Assembly (NCBI RefSeq): GCF_043641665.1
Contig: NC_092192.1
Location: 15,841,158 to 15,905,157 of the forward strand
DNA length: 64,000 nucleotides
Direction of reading: 5' to 3'
Origin: Enoplosus armatus
Lineage: Eukaryota > Chordata > Actinopteri > Centrarchiformes > Enoplosidae
In this document: piece by piece, positions 1 to 17,858 of the stretch
Layout: each line of letters begins with the position of its first letter
How positions within the stretch are numbered: the stretch's first letter is position 1
Notes under the pieces: generated by a model
The model's database searches: none
What the model saw: only the letters and a program-made list of their open reading frames with translations
Told to the model about the DNA's origin: nothing
Position numbers and translations under genes: made by a program

Positions 1-327
1 GCTTTAACAAATGGATATTAGAAGAGGGTAATATTCTCCAGTTGCTGTTTGGTTTCAACTTAAGTTGTTTGCTAGAACTTGTTCTTCACAAGATAAATTT
101 TAATATTATTGGTCTCTGAGGAGATCATCATCAAAGGAAAAAAGTTATTGTGGAACCAAATGCACCCTAAGTTTTGAACATTTCTTCAACCAACTTTTCT
201 TTGGCATGGTTCTCCCACCCAACAGTATAACATAATAGTAAATATTCACAGATAATGTTGACTCATGTCAAGTTAGTTTGCAAGCAAACATGGCTCAGAG
301 AATTTGACTTCTTTACTGCAGCAACAT

Positions 328-1209
328 TCAGTGTTTTCTGGTTTTTCCTACATTACAATCACTACTTGTTGCTGCCAACGTTGTGTGCTTGTGGGCCGTT
401 CCAGCAGCGTTTGTCACAACACAGGTGAAGGTGGATTTGAGGTCCTCTGATGTGACATTCTTCAACAGCAAACTCCTCTGTAGGATGGCACCCTCCTCTA
501 AAGTTGATCTAAAACAAACAGTAGTCAGCTCAGCCACAGGTCATTATTCTGTCCTGCTTTCTAACAGCAGTCTGCAGAACTACATTTGAAGACAAGGATA
601 TAACTCCAGTTTGGCAGCTAATAAATTGTGTATTGATAATGAACTTAATAACATAACTTAAATGGCTAGGATCGTATGCTCTGTTAAGGTAATACTCACT
701 CCTCTGTTTCTACTATTCTGCCACTGCTAGGCGTGTCTTCAGGGAAAGAGCCGTTGACAAGCCAGTAGATGATTGTCAAATCGGCTTCACAATTTGGAAA
801 CGCTTCACAGTTAAGAAACAGCCAGTCACCTGTAAGGCAGAATACACCAGACCCTTCACACACACTTGCAGTATAGCTTCGATGTATAAACAGGCACCTT
901 TTAAAATAGCTTCATAATAGAAATCCACCTGAGCTGCCCCCCATAAGCTGTACATATCAGAAAACACTTGATAGCAGTTGGTAATTTCTCTAAGCACGAG
1001 AGTTACCTGGATGAGCTTTTATTTGGACGTGATGTGGCCCAATGATCGTTGGAGAGTCACCCTCTGAAACTGAAGGACAAACTTAGGTTAGCACAAAAAT
1101 CTAATTACATAAAAATAAAACTGTCACCCACAAAACATACTGTACCTGGAAATCCATCTGCAAGCAGCAGACACAGAGATCCCAAGACTGTTGCAGAGAT
1201 ACAACACAT
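328..1209 (-). CDS. il18bp: Interleukin-18 binding protein, secreted single-Ig decoy
   Basis: Four exons read from the minus strand: 1146-1209, 1007-1063, 700-829 and 328-508. They join in frame to 143 residues plus TGA. Residues 1-16 form a hydrophobic signal peptide. One Ig-like domain follows, with its cysteine pair in FLNCEAF and STFTCVV. The stretch YWLVNGSFPED matches the human IL18BP signature YWLGNGSF, and the ending TFTCVVTNAAG fits the last Ig strand. Three introns of 82, 177 and 191 bp have clean GT-AG ends. The family product is secreted and neutralises IL-18, damping interferon-gamma responses. It lies next to rnf121, as in mammals, which supports orthology. At 143 residues it is shorter than the human protein (about 190) and lacks a long C-terminal tail. 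The main alternative is another single-Ig cytokine decoy such as a truncated IL-1R2-like gene. A possible ATTAAA poly(A) signal lies on this strand at 99-104. Confidence 0.8.
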
Positions 1210-3128
1210 TCACAACCAAGGCCATAATACAGTGAACATGCCTGAGTTAGTGTATCAAGTATTATTACCTTTGGCAACAGATGACAGCTCCATATTGACT
1301 CCTCCAGTGACAGCTTTGTACTGTTGACTGCCGTTTGGGATAACTATATATACACACAAACGTAACTCACTTCCCTACACCCACTCAAACACATAATGAG
1401 TGGGGGAATTCCTCACAAACTAGACCACTCATGTTCTTGGCAGGCTGTTGACAATTTATGGTCATAAACCAAGCATGCTAATTCACAGCTGATTCCAATT
1501 GTGTCAATAAATATATATGTAATATATAATGTCATCCAGTGAACAATCACTTGGCTTTCAATGTTGAAAACATAAGACGTCTGGACACCACCTGAACCAT
1601 GTGACATTTATTAACTGATCTTGATCAAAAACATTGACAACAAAACAAAATGATCATGTTAGTATGTCTTGTTGTACTCAGTCCCTTTACTGTGTGAGTT
1701 GGTGGAAAGGTCCAAGTAAAAGACAGTATCATGAGACATGTACTGTGACCAGTAAATGCAAAAACCAACCGTCACCTTCCGGCAACTTTGGACTAGAAAA
1801 TCCACATATAAAAAGGGACCTCGGATTGAACAGATCACGCAAAAATAAGACTGGCACCATCAGCACTCTCACTTAAAAGTTAAAGGATCATTCTGGGATG
1901 TTTGTTTTCTTTCCTCTTCTGATCAAGTCTAGTTTCAACAGTCAGTAGTTTTAGCAAAGTTACTAACCGGTATCATAGCTTTGGTTTGTGCTTCCTGGGT
2001 CGCTCCAATTTCAGTTGAATTTTCAAATTACTTGTTCCACTTACCTCTAGCGGTATCCAGCCATGCAGATAGTTTTGGTTTTATTTGGCCAGTCTTTAAG
2101 ATTTCTCCTACCACTCCAATACAACGGAGGTGAATTACATTTTGTTAGTAGTGCTCACAGCACTGAAAAATTTAATTTTAAAAATGTCAATGGCAACATG
2201 TCACTCCAGAAACTCTGAATAATCCACAGAACACACTTTCACAGGGACCAAAACTATGGGCATGGCTACATACAACTATGAAAAAAAAAATTTCTTTTTG
2301 TAATGCAGGTGAACTGAGCCTTTAAGTACAAATAATCAATTGTGTGAGCAAAAACAGAAGGCCTTGTTTGGTAGACAGTGACATTCCTCCATTTCAAATC
2401 ATACAAACTCAATGAAGTGAGATATTGTAAAAGAGGTAAGCAAATGACAATGAGGACATTTTGAAATCCGGCAACACCGAAAGTCCAGCATGAGGAATCC
2501 TCTGTTTAAGGACCATTAGCACTTCTTTCCACCAATGATGACGCGTCCGCTCACATGGTGCATGACTGTCGGCGCTTATGAAACTCTCACAGAGGTCACT
2601 TGAGTTCAAAATATGGAATTGATGTCAAACAGCTATACGAAGGATTACACTGAATGACGCAGTGGCAGAATGACGCCAGAGGACATCTGTAGGTACGTGT
2701 TCATGTAGTTTTGTTTGTTTTGGAGGCACAGGGAGCAATTCTTTATGTTCCATTCAATATTTATTACTCATGTGTGAGAGAACTCCAGCACGATCCTTTA
2801 ACTAAGTATCAAACACTTTAAGACATAAATTAGTAAAAAGCACCTCCCTAATGATTTTGACAACCGCTTTACTAGGCCATAAGATAAACAAACCCATTAA
2901 GATGTAACGCTGTGTGAAGCAAATCCTGGGAAATTGACAGACATCCAAATTCAGATTACAGATAAAATTCAAATGAACTGTAAATACAGATAATATGTGC
3001 CTATAAATATATACAAAAAGTATAGACACTTTTTATTGGTGTTTTAGTTCAATGTTAGGCCCCCAGTCTTTTGAGCCAGTGCATATCTTCTCCGTATGGC
3101 GTGTATGTCCATTTCTGACAGTCGCAGG
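1210..3128. other. Spacer: il18bp upstream region and rnf121 3' UTR
   Basis: About 1.9 kb with no convincing exon on either strand. The short open frames lack family resemblance and splice context. The right end must hold the rnf121 3' UTR. AATAAA on the minus strand occurs at 3032-3037 and 2760-2765, roughly 95 and 365 bases past the rnf121 stop; either could be its poly(A) signal. The left end must contain the il18bp promoter, but I recognise no specific element. Confidence 0.5.
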
Positions 3129-9519
<6,391 letters not shown>

Positions 9520-10586
9520 CTTCGGAGTGCTGCCTTACCGTTCCGGGTCCAATAGCATTAGCGACAAACCTAAGAGGTTCACATCCGGTCTGGTTTGGCT
9601 TTTTTTCTTCAAAATAAAATCCGGAAATAATGTAGGTCAAATAATAATGTAGGTCAAATATTAACCTGTGGCTTTCTGTATTTGTTAGTCAGCGTGTCTA
9701 AAGTCAAGTCATAGTTTACTTAGAGTTCGATAATCTACTGTCTTTTTCCCAAGACAGTATGTTTTTTACATTTAGGCAGGGATATTTATTAACTTGTCAA
9801 ACGTGATATGGTGTGGGGTCAAACTGATCAGTCAATTAATGCTGAATATGAATATCACTAAGACTAAAAATATTACTTACTTAAATATACTGCAGTGATT
9901 CCTGAAGTCTTGACGTGATCGTGAACTACTACAAGTTTAACTCTTTATCATACTTACAGTACTTATACTTGAAAATTGCATTTTTACGTTTCTTGAATGT
10001 GCAACTTGTTTTTCAGAAATGCAACTGAACTTGGCTGATAAGTATAATTGTTATGGAGGCCACCCCACTTGTACTGCTTTAATACCTTCATACAATATTA
10101 TAATATTACACGTCTTGCATAAAATTATGAGGCACACCCTGTTTATAACTTAAGTGACATTCATATGTGGTTGTTGGAGTGTTGTTATCATTTGTATTTC
10201 GCAACAAACAGCACAGATAAAGCAGTCCCACTGCTGAAATAAAGCAGATAATTACATGTTATAGAACCTGTTGTTTGGGAAATATCCCGCCAGATTTCGC
10301 CCCAGAAAAGGCGACAGGAAGCTGTAAAAGGACCGTGATTGCGATTGGTTTAAAAGTCTGGAGTCTTCTCTGATTGGCTGACTCGTTGTCACTATGCAGT
10401 GTAACTGGCTCGCGGGTCGTTGGCGCGCTCAGTTTGAGATTCAACTGTGTCACCCGATCGTTCTCATAGTGTAATAACCTGCTATAACAACTTTGTACCA
10501 CAATAATTTTATTCGTTTCGAGTGTCCAGCTGAGAAGATAACATCAACAGCTGCTGTCATTGGAAACCAGCTGCTTTGTTGCCAAC
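9520..10586. promoter_or_regulatory. Divergent rnf121/rrm1 intergenic promoter region
   Basis: A 1.07 kb spacer between the rnf121 ATG (leftward) and the rrm1 ATG (rightward). It must carry both promoters and 5' UTRs. No exon is visible. The right third becomes GC-richer and contains the CCAAT and E2F-like boxes described separately. Confidence 0.6.
10344..10428 (+). promoter_or_regulatory. rrm1 proximal promoter: two inverted CCAAT boxes and an E2F-like site
   Basis: ATTGG (inverted CCAAT) occurs at 10344-10348 and 10373-10377. TTGGCGCGC at 10420-10428 resembles the E2F consensus TTTSGCGC. They lie about 160-245 bases upstream of the rrm1 ATG. CCAAT/NF-Y plus E2F is the usual arrangement for S-phase genes, which fits ribonucleotide reductase. 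Sequence-only inference. Confidence 0.5.
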
Positions 10587-13500
10587 ATGCATGTCATTAA
10601 GCGAGGTAAAGTAGCTAACTTTAATATTCTTGCTGTCAAATTTTGTCGGATAATGCAATGTTATGAAGGTCCTGGAGAACTCTTAAAATGCACCTAAGTT
10701 TGTGAAAATGTTAATACTACAAAGAAATACCGAACTATAGCCCTCAGCTGAGTTTCAGTTAAGATAAAATGTGTAGTTGTTTCTTTGTGTGCTGTGTTTC
10801 CGTCGAGTTATCAAACAAAGACTTGAGTTATGAAACAACAAAAGCTGACAGTTTATTTCTCAATCTCTCGGGTTTGTTGCCTATTTTTTCTTTATTTTGA
10901 AACTTTGAGCATCATTTTTAAATAGGAGCGACACGGTCGAGACTTTTAATTGATTATCAATTGATTATTATATGCTCTCTGGCCTTTGATGTTTAATCTG
11001 TTTTATTTCCGGCGTTTTGCAAAGTAAAGGCGTCGACCAACTTCCTTCAATAAGGAATGTGTAAGAAGAGGGTTATTACAGTAGTGTATTGGCTTCTGAG
11101 GTATTGGCGCGAAGTAGCAAGGTGTCCTCCCTTTGTTGTCATAACAACTGGTAAGACAGGTGTTAATTGATCAGTAGAGGGAGTCCAATGAACAGCTGTG
11201 GCACTGATATTTCTTCAGTGTTTCTCACTGCAGTTACATTCATCAACTATCTTGAGAGTTTACTTCAAAAGTTAACCAAATAAGTTTGAGGACTAATAAT
11301 GTTCTTGTATTTCAGATGGACGCCAGGAGGGAGTTACTTTTGATAAAATCACATCTCGCATCCAGAAGCTTTGCTATGGACTCAATTCTGACTTTGTGGA
11401 CGCTGTAAGTTCAAACCACTATAAAATTACCTACCAATGTCAAAATTGAAACATTAATTAATGGAGTGAGACTCCTGGCATACTCCAATTCAGTGATATT
11501 CTGCCATGTGTAACCCTTTAATCTCTGTTTCCGCAGGCTCAGATTACAATGAAGGTGATCCAGGGTCTGTACAGTGGAGTCACCACCGTGGAGCTGGACA
11601 CTCTGGCAGCAGAGACTGCCGCCACCCTCACCACCAAACATCCTGACTATGCAATCCTGGCTGCACGGATTGCTGTGTCTAACCTGCACAAAGAGACCAA
11701 GAAAGTATTCAGTGGTGAGTAAGTTTTAAGTTACTTTTCACTTTTTTGTGTACATGATACATGTAAAAATAAATAGGACTTTGCATTGAAATAAATAACA
11801 CAAATAATGCTCTATACATTAAGTTTAGCCCTCATAACACTGGTAAAGATATTGCATTTGCTGTGTGAAATAATGCTCTCGATCTTTTCTTTAAATGTAT
11901 TATTTTTTATTACGTTGTTGGTGGTTGCATTGCTAAAGTGGTTAAAATATTGGTACTGATGTTACACTTTCTTTCCTTTTTGCTTAGATGTGATGGAAGA
12001 CCTATACAAATATGTGAATCCGTTAAATAAACGGCACTCTCCCATGATCTCCAAGGAGACGCTCGACATTGTAGTTGAAAACAAGGCTGTACGTCACATT
12101 TGATGATACATTTGGTTCATCTTTTCAAATTTTAAGTCACTGTAATTATGTTTAGCATTTTTCAACAAAATGTCCTCTAATCTTTGCAGCGCCTCAACTC
12201 AGCCATCATTTACGACAGAGACTTCTCTTACAACTTCTTTGGCTTTAAGGTACTTTTTAATTTAATTTTACATTCAATATCTCAGATACTTTGGAGGATA
12301 AATCTAATTTGTCCTTTTGCTCCAATAGACTCTTGAGCGGTCGTATTTGTTGAAGATTAATGGCAAAGGTGAGAGTTGATTTTCCTATAACTTCCTCAGA
12401 AGCATGTTTATGGGTGCAGAGACTCACTGTCAAGTTGTTGATTGGATATTTTTAAGTAGTTTGATCGCTAATTAACCTCTTTTCCTGTAGTTGCTGAGAG
12501 GCCGCAGCACATGCTAATGAGAGTGGCTGTGGGGATTCATAAAGGAGACATTGATGCAGCCATTGAGACCTACAACTTGCTGTCAGAGAGGTGGTTCACC
12601 CACGCTTCACCTACTCTGTTCAATGCTGGCACCAACAGGCCACAGCTGTCCAGGTAAGGAGTCTGAGCAAAGCTGACCAAATCTGATGCTTACTTTTAAA
12701 CATTTTTTTCCTAATCTAATTTGTTTGGGGGTTTTTGCAGTTGTTTCTTGCTCTCCATGAAGGACGACAGCATCGAGGGTATTTACGACACACTGAAGCA
12801 GTGTGCCCTCATCTCCAAATCAGCTGGAGGTATTGGATTGGCAGTTAGCTGTATTAGAGCAACAGGCAGCTATATTGCTGGGGTGAGTTAAATACACACC
12901 ACAGGGATAAAGATCAAGCAGATACAGAGGAGCTTTAATTCACACCATGTCATTTTTTGTATTACTTACAGTGGCTCTTGTTTTTCAGACTAATGGCACT
13001 TCCAATGGGCTGGTTCCTATGCTGCGAGTCTACAACAACACGGCACGCTATGTTGACCAGGGTGGCAACAAGGTAAAGACAGAGATTTACAAGACACAAT
13101 GGAGATTGACATCGTTGCTTTAGAGACACCTCTGGTTAGTTAGTTTAATTACCTTGCTCTCTGTGTTGGCTTGTTCAGAGACCTGGGGCCTTCGCTGTGT
13201 ACCTGGAGCCATGGCATTTCGATGTGTTTGACTTCTTAGAGTTGAAGAAGAACACAGGTAAAGAGGAGCAGAGGGCCAGAGACCTGTTCTTCGCCATGTG
13301 GATCCCAGACCTCTTTATGAAACGAGTGGAAAGCAATCAGGTGAATATTGGAGGGAATCTCCTCCCTGACTCAAATCTCACATACATGTATAGTCTGTAT
13401 GTTTTCTGTTGGGTTTGATAGTTTGAGGCTCCTGCTAAATCTTGAACATTACCAACATTTTCAGGGAGGTGTTATTGTTCCTCTTTTGCTCTTGTAGGAC

Positions 13501-15622
13501 TGGTCTCTAATGTGTCCCAGTGAATGTCCTGGGTTAGAGGAGTGCTGGGGAGAGGAGTTTGAGGAGCTCTACACTCGGTAAGACCAGCACACCAAACTCC
13601 AAACTGTTTTTAACAAAATTCTCATTTCTCAGTGCTAACTTGTCCCATGTGTACCGTTTCTCCTCAGATATGAGAAGGAAGGCAGGGTTAAGCGTGTGGT
13701 GAAGGCTCAGCAGGTGTGGTACGCCATCATTGAGTCTCAGACAGAAACCGGTACCCCATACATGCTCTACAAGGACGCCTGCAACAGGAAGAGCAACCAG
13801 CAGAATCTGGGCACCATCAAATCCAGCAATCTGTGTACAGAGATCGTGGAGTACACAAGCAAAGATGAGGTGAGGGGCAGGGGAGATTCTATTGGTGCCT
13901 CTAGATTTAGCTTGTGGTTTCTGTAATTATAAATGATTTTTTTGATGCTTGTTTTAAATTTGGTTTGTTCTTTCTTCAACTCAGGTTGCGGTGTGTAACC
14001 TGGCATCCATTGCCCTCAACATGTATGTTACCCCAGAGAAGACCTTTGACTTCAAAAAGCTTGCATCTGTCACCAAAGTCATTGTCAAGAACCTGAATAA
14101 GATTATTGACATCAACTACTACCCAGTGCCCGAGGTTTGCTTTCTTGTCTGGTGTTGCTTCTCTATCAACCATGCAGCCGGGTCGTATGTGCTCAGCGTT
14201 AACAAATGGCTCCTCTGTCCCACTTTACAGGCTGAAAGGTCTAACATGCGTCACAGGCCGATTGGAATCGGTGTGCAGGGTCTGGCTGATGCCTTCATCC
14301 TCATGCGTTATCCATTTGAAAGCCCAGAGGCCCAGTTGCTCAACATTCAGATCTTTGAGACAATCTACTACGCTGCCCTGGAGGCCAGCTGTGAACTGGC
14401 AGCAGAGCTCGGCACCTACGAAACCTACACTGGCTCTCCTGTCAGCAAGGGAGTGAGTAGTTTTCACAATGTCTCGAATCCACCCGGGATACATTTTAGC
14501 AGTTTGGGCTCAGATCCTAACTAATGTTGTTTTCCAGATCCTTCAGTATGACATGTGGAGTAAAACCCCAACAGATTTGTGGGACTGGAAGGCACTGAAG
14601 GAGAAAATTGCAGAGTAAGTCTTCCTGAATGACTTCCTTGTTGTTGACATTTCTCATGTCATATCTACTGTATGTGGAGATTGTAGCTCATCCCTGATTC
14701 TTGCCCGTGTGTGTCCTCAGGCATGGTGTGAGGAACAGTCTGCTCTTGGCCCCCATGCCCACAGCGTCCACTGCCCAGATCCTTGGCAACAACGAGTCCA
14801 TTGAGGCCTACACCAGCAACATCTACACCCGCAGGGTGCTCTCGGGAGAGTTTCAGGTCAGCCCTGAATGCATTTGCTGTTTTGTGTCTCCAAAGTTGTG
14901 TCCATTGAAGGAAAGGTTGATAAGTCTTTTCTGCCTCTCCCATAGATTGTGAATCCTCACCTGCTGAAGGACCTCACAGAAAGAGGTCTGTGGAGTGACG
15001 AAATGAAGAACCAGCTGATTGCTCAGAACGGGTCCATTCAGGTAAACACTTACACTCACGCTTTAGTTAAAATCTTAACTGATTCAGTTATTCAGTATCA
15101 CTGCTCTAAATGTTCCTATATTTTTTAAACACGTCTGACTTGTCTGCAGGATATTGAGGAGATCCCTGATGATCTGAAGCAGCTGTATAAAACTGTGTGG
15201 GAAATCTCCCAGAAGACTGTCATCAAGATGGCAGCAGATCGTGGTGCCTACATTGACCAGAGCCAGTCCCTAAACATCCATATTGCCGAGCCAAACTATG
15301 GCAAACTGACCAGCATGCACTTCTATGGTTGGAAGTTGGTAAGTCAGGACAGAGGGAAGGCAGGCTTGATGCATGCTGTAAAGAAATGCCAAGAGACAAC
15401 ACCTTAATGCTCGTCTTCTTTCCTCTGCAGGGCTTGAAAACTGGCATGTACTACCTGCGGACGAAGCCCGCTGCCAACCCCATTCAGTTCACCCTGAACA
15501 AGGAGAAATTAAAGGAGGCCCAGTCAGTCAAGAGTGAGGAGGAGGAGACCAAAGAGCGCAACACTGCTGCCATGGTCTGCTCCTTAGCGAACAAAGATGA
15601 GTGCCTGATGTGTGGCTCCTAA
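10587..15622 (+). CDS. rrm1: Ribonucleoside-diphosphate reductase large subunit (R1)
   Basis: Nineteen coding exons: 10587-10605, 11316-11404, 11537-11714, 11988-12088, 12190-12249, 12329-12368, 12491-12653, 12741-12882, 12989-13072, 13179-13340, 13498-13577, 13668-13869, 13985-14134, 14231-14452, 14538-14614, 14721-14856, 14946-15041, 15150-15338 and 15431-15622. They sum to 2382 nt, 793 residues (human 792). The protein converts ribonucleoside diphosphates to deoxy forms with the RRM2 radical subunit in the cytosol. An N-terminal ATP-cone comes first. The active-site cysteines fall at the human positions: C218 (SSCFLL), C429 with N427 and E431 (NLCTEIVE), and C444 (AVCNLAS). The mobile C-terminal thiols are in the terminal CLMCGS. 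No disruption is seen. The adjacent upstream E2F-like site fits S-phase control. Confidence 0.98.
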
Positions 15623-15905
15623 GTGAAGCATGGTTCACTCAGACAAAGCGCACTTCCCCTCATCCACCAGCTCCCCCCTGTTTTAATTTGTATATGATGT
15701 TGTAACAAGTGTTTTACACATGTCTTCAAGTCACATTTCATTGTTGTTTTTATTTAATATATGTTGGATTTTCATCATGAAGTGTGTGTTGTATGTATGT
15801 TTGTATAGAATTAATAGGGTACAATGAATTCATATTTGCCCTTCTTTTTTAATCACCACAGTGTTGGAATATGTGGGTCACATTCATGTTTGTATTTTAG
15901 ATCAA

Positions 15906-15911
15906 ATTAAA
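15906..15911 (+). other. rrm1 poly(A) signal ATTAAA
   Basis: ATTAAA lies 284 bases after the rrm1 stop in AT-rich 3' UTR sequence. It is the best hexamer downstream of the gene. Confidence 0.5.
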
Positions 15912-16964
15912 CTTGTTATATAAAGGGTCTTAATTGAAGTCTGTATTTATTACACTATTGTCAAGAATATGTGAATCTTGAGTTATACCTCAAAATCCGA
16001 GCATATGCAATATATACTTTATTATACATATTTAGACCTGCATTTGTTGAGGCAAGAACAGTCATTTTCTTTAGATTTACTAAGGTGAAGTATCTTTTAC
16101 ATCCAGAGAGAAACAACCAAATAAGGATGGGTAAGTAGTCAGCAAGCTATTAATATTTCTCAGTTTATTAGGAAGTGAGAGGCAGGGAAATTAAGCTCTT
16201 CTGTCACTGGGGATGTTCCACCAGCTGCTCTAACAGGATGGTGATTACGATTTGCTGGTGATACAACATGCAAATGCCCGTGCATGTAAGACATGAATTT
16301 ATTGTCCTGCTGAATAATGTTGGAGGCTTTTGTGTCAGATGACATAAAGTATGTTTTCATTATCTGCAGTGAAGCTGGCAGATCAGGGCAACAGAACAGG
16401 CTCACAAACACCAGACATGAAAATGGAAACAGTGATGGCGTCAATCATGCAATACTGCAACAAAGGGCTACATGCCACTGTGTTTTTCCAGTGGAGGAGT
16501 CTGGATGTGCTGTGTCTTGGGACAGGTGACGCTGCAGGTGATGAATTAATGAAGTGGTGTGTTCATGCATGTGACCTCATGGGAGCAGCAGGTGTAAAGC
16601 AAGCTGAGACCTGCACTGTCACACAGTAGCAGGGTGTAGGTCTGCCGTCTACTGAAGAGAAACACTCAAACATCCAGAACCTCAGTCAACACACAGTTAA
16701 AGAAAACATGTATTTTCAAATGTTTTAATTGTGTTACAAAGTGGCTCTTTGCTATTGAACAATGAACTTTGGAAAATGGCAGTGAGTAGAGGGACACCCA
16801 CAAAACAGCAGTACAACTAGCGGGTGACACAACTGCCTTCATCAACTGACCAATCTCACTTATTTCACAGAGGTGTGAGTAGGATTAGCCAGAAAGCTAC
16901 CGGTTTTTGCTCACTAATTGGCGACATTACGTGAAACGTTTCTCACAGTATCAGTGGTTAAGAT

Positions 16965-17130
16965 TAAAGGAATTCTTCAATATTTTGGGAATTATGCATA
17001 TTCACTTTCTGCAGACATTTAGATACCACTGTCATGTCTGCACAGTAAATATGAAGCTAAAGCTAGCAGCTGGTTAGCTTAGTGCAACTGGAAACAGTAG
17101 GCAACAGCTAGCTGGGCTCTGTTCAACGGG
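16965..17130 (+). repeat. Dispersed teleost repeat, copy A
   Basis: Shares its order of words (AAAGGAATT, TATTCACT, ACCACTGTCATGTCTG, TAAATATGAAGCTA, TTAGCTTAG) with the reverse complement of 20811-20975. This is a diverged SINE/MITE-like family widespread in percomorph genomes as I remember it. Boundaries are approximate. Confidence 0.6.
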
Positions 17131-17454
17131 AACAAGACCCACCCAGCAGCCCCTCCGAAGCTCACTGTTAACACGTATTAACATGTCTTGTTTGTTTGTA
17201 CAAAAACCAAAGTATGACAATGACAATTTGGTGTTTTACGGGCAGTTTTGTGCAAGACTCTATTTCCCAAAATGTGTCACTTAAGATTTTTTAAAACTGT
17301 GAACAAGCTTAGAAGCCGTGCTAGCAGCCCCACGAGGCTGCAATATTAATTACAACCTCACAATATGAAAGTGTGATTTCATAACAGTAGGCTGATTGAA
17401 TTCTGAAATATCCTGTATGCAAACTTTGCAGGCGCTTAGTTTTTGAGATACCTC

Positions 17455-17460
17455 TTTATT
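17455..17460 (-). other. trpc2 poly(A) signal AATAAA
   Basis: Canonical hexamer on the minus strand, about 400 bases beyond the trpc2 TAA and before any other gene. Confidence 0.5.
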
Positions 17461-17858
17461 GGACCTACGTTAATGTTGGTGAAGGAGAAATGTTGACCAA
17501 TCTAGACTAGACAAGAGGTCAAGGGGTCATTCACAATCACAAAGAATTAATTCCCTGAGGACTATCAATATTTATAGAAGATTTTATGGCAATCTGGCCT
17601 GTAGCTGAAATATGTTGCTTTGGATTAGCGTTTTGGATGGACCAACTGACAGACATCACCGTCCCCAAGCCCTGACGGTAACAGAGCCAAAATGATGAAG
17701 CTGCAGGCTGTAGGAAAAACCCACACCATCTCCAAATTGTTAATGATTACTTGCGCAGCCTTAGCACAAACCCTCTCATCAGATATTGGATAAGGTGACC
17801 AAAGGGCCAAACCTTGAAAAAGTCAGTGTGGTCCTTTTAAAATGGGACATCACCAAGG

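Larger units (their letters stand above)
15623..17858. other. Convergent spacer: rrm1 3' UTR, repeat, trpc2 3' UTR
   Basis: The 2.2 kb between the stops of rrm1 and trpc2 hold the two 3' UTRs and one dispersed-repeat copy (16965-17130). AATAAA on the minus strand at 17455-17460 lies about 400 bases past the trpc2 stop and is a good poly(A) candidate for it. Open frames at 16160-16629 have no family resemblance. Confidence 0.55.

Noticed and set aside
1049..1327. 92-codon plus-strand frame over il18bp exons 1-2
   Set aside because: The minus strand reading gives a signal peptide and spliced Ig protein; the plus frame has no family resemblance.
16160..16629. Overlapping 70-94 codon frames between rrm1 and trpc2
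   Set aside because: No homology, and within 3' UTR/intergenic sequence of convergent genes.
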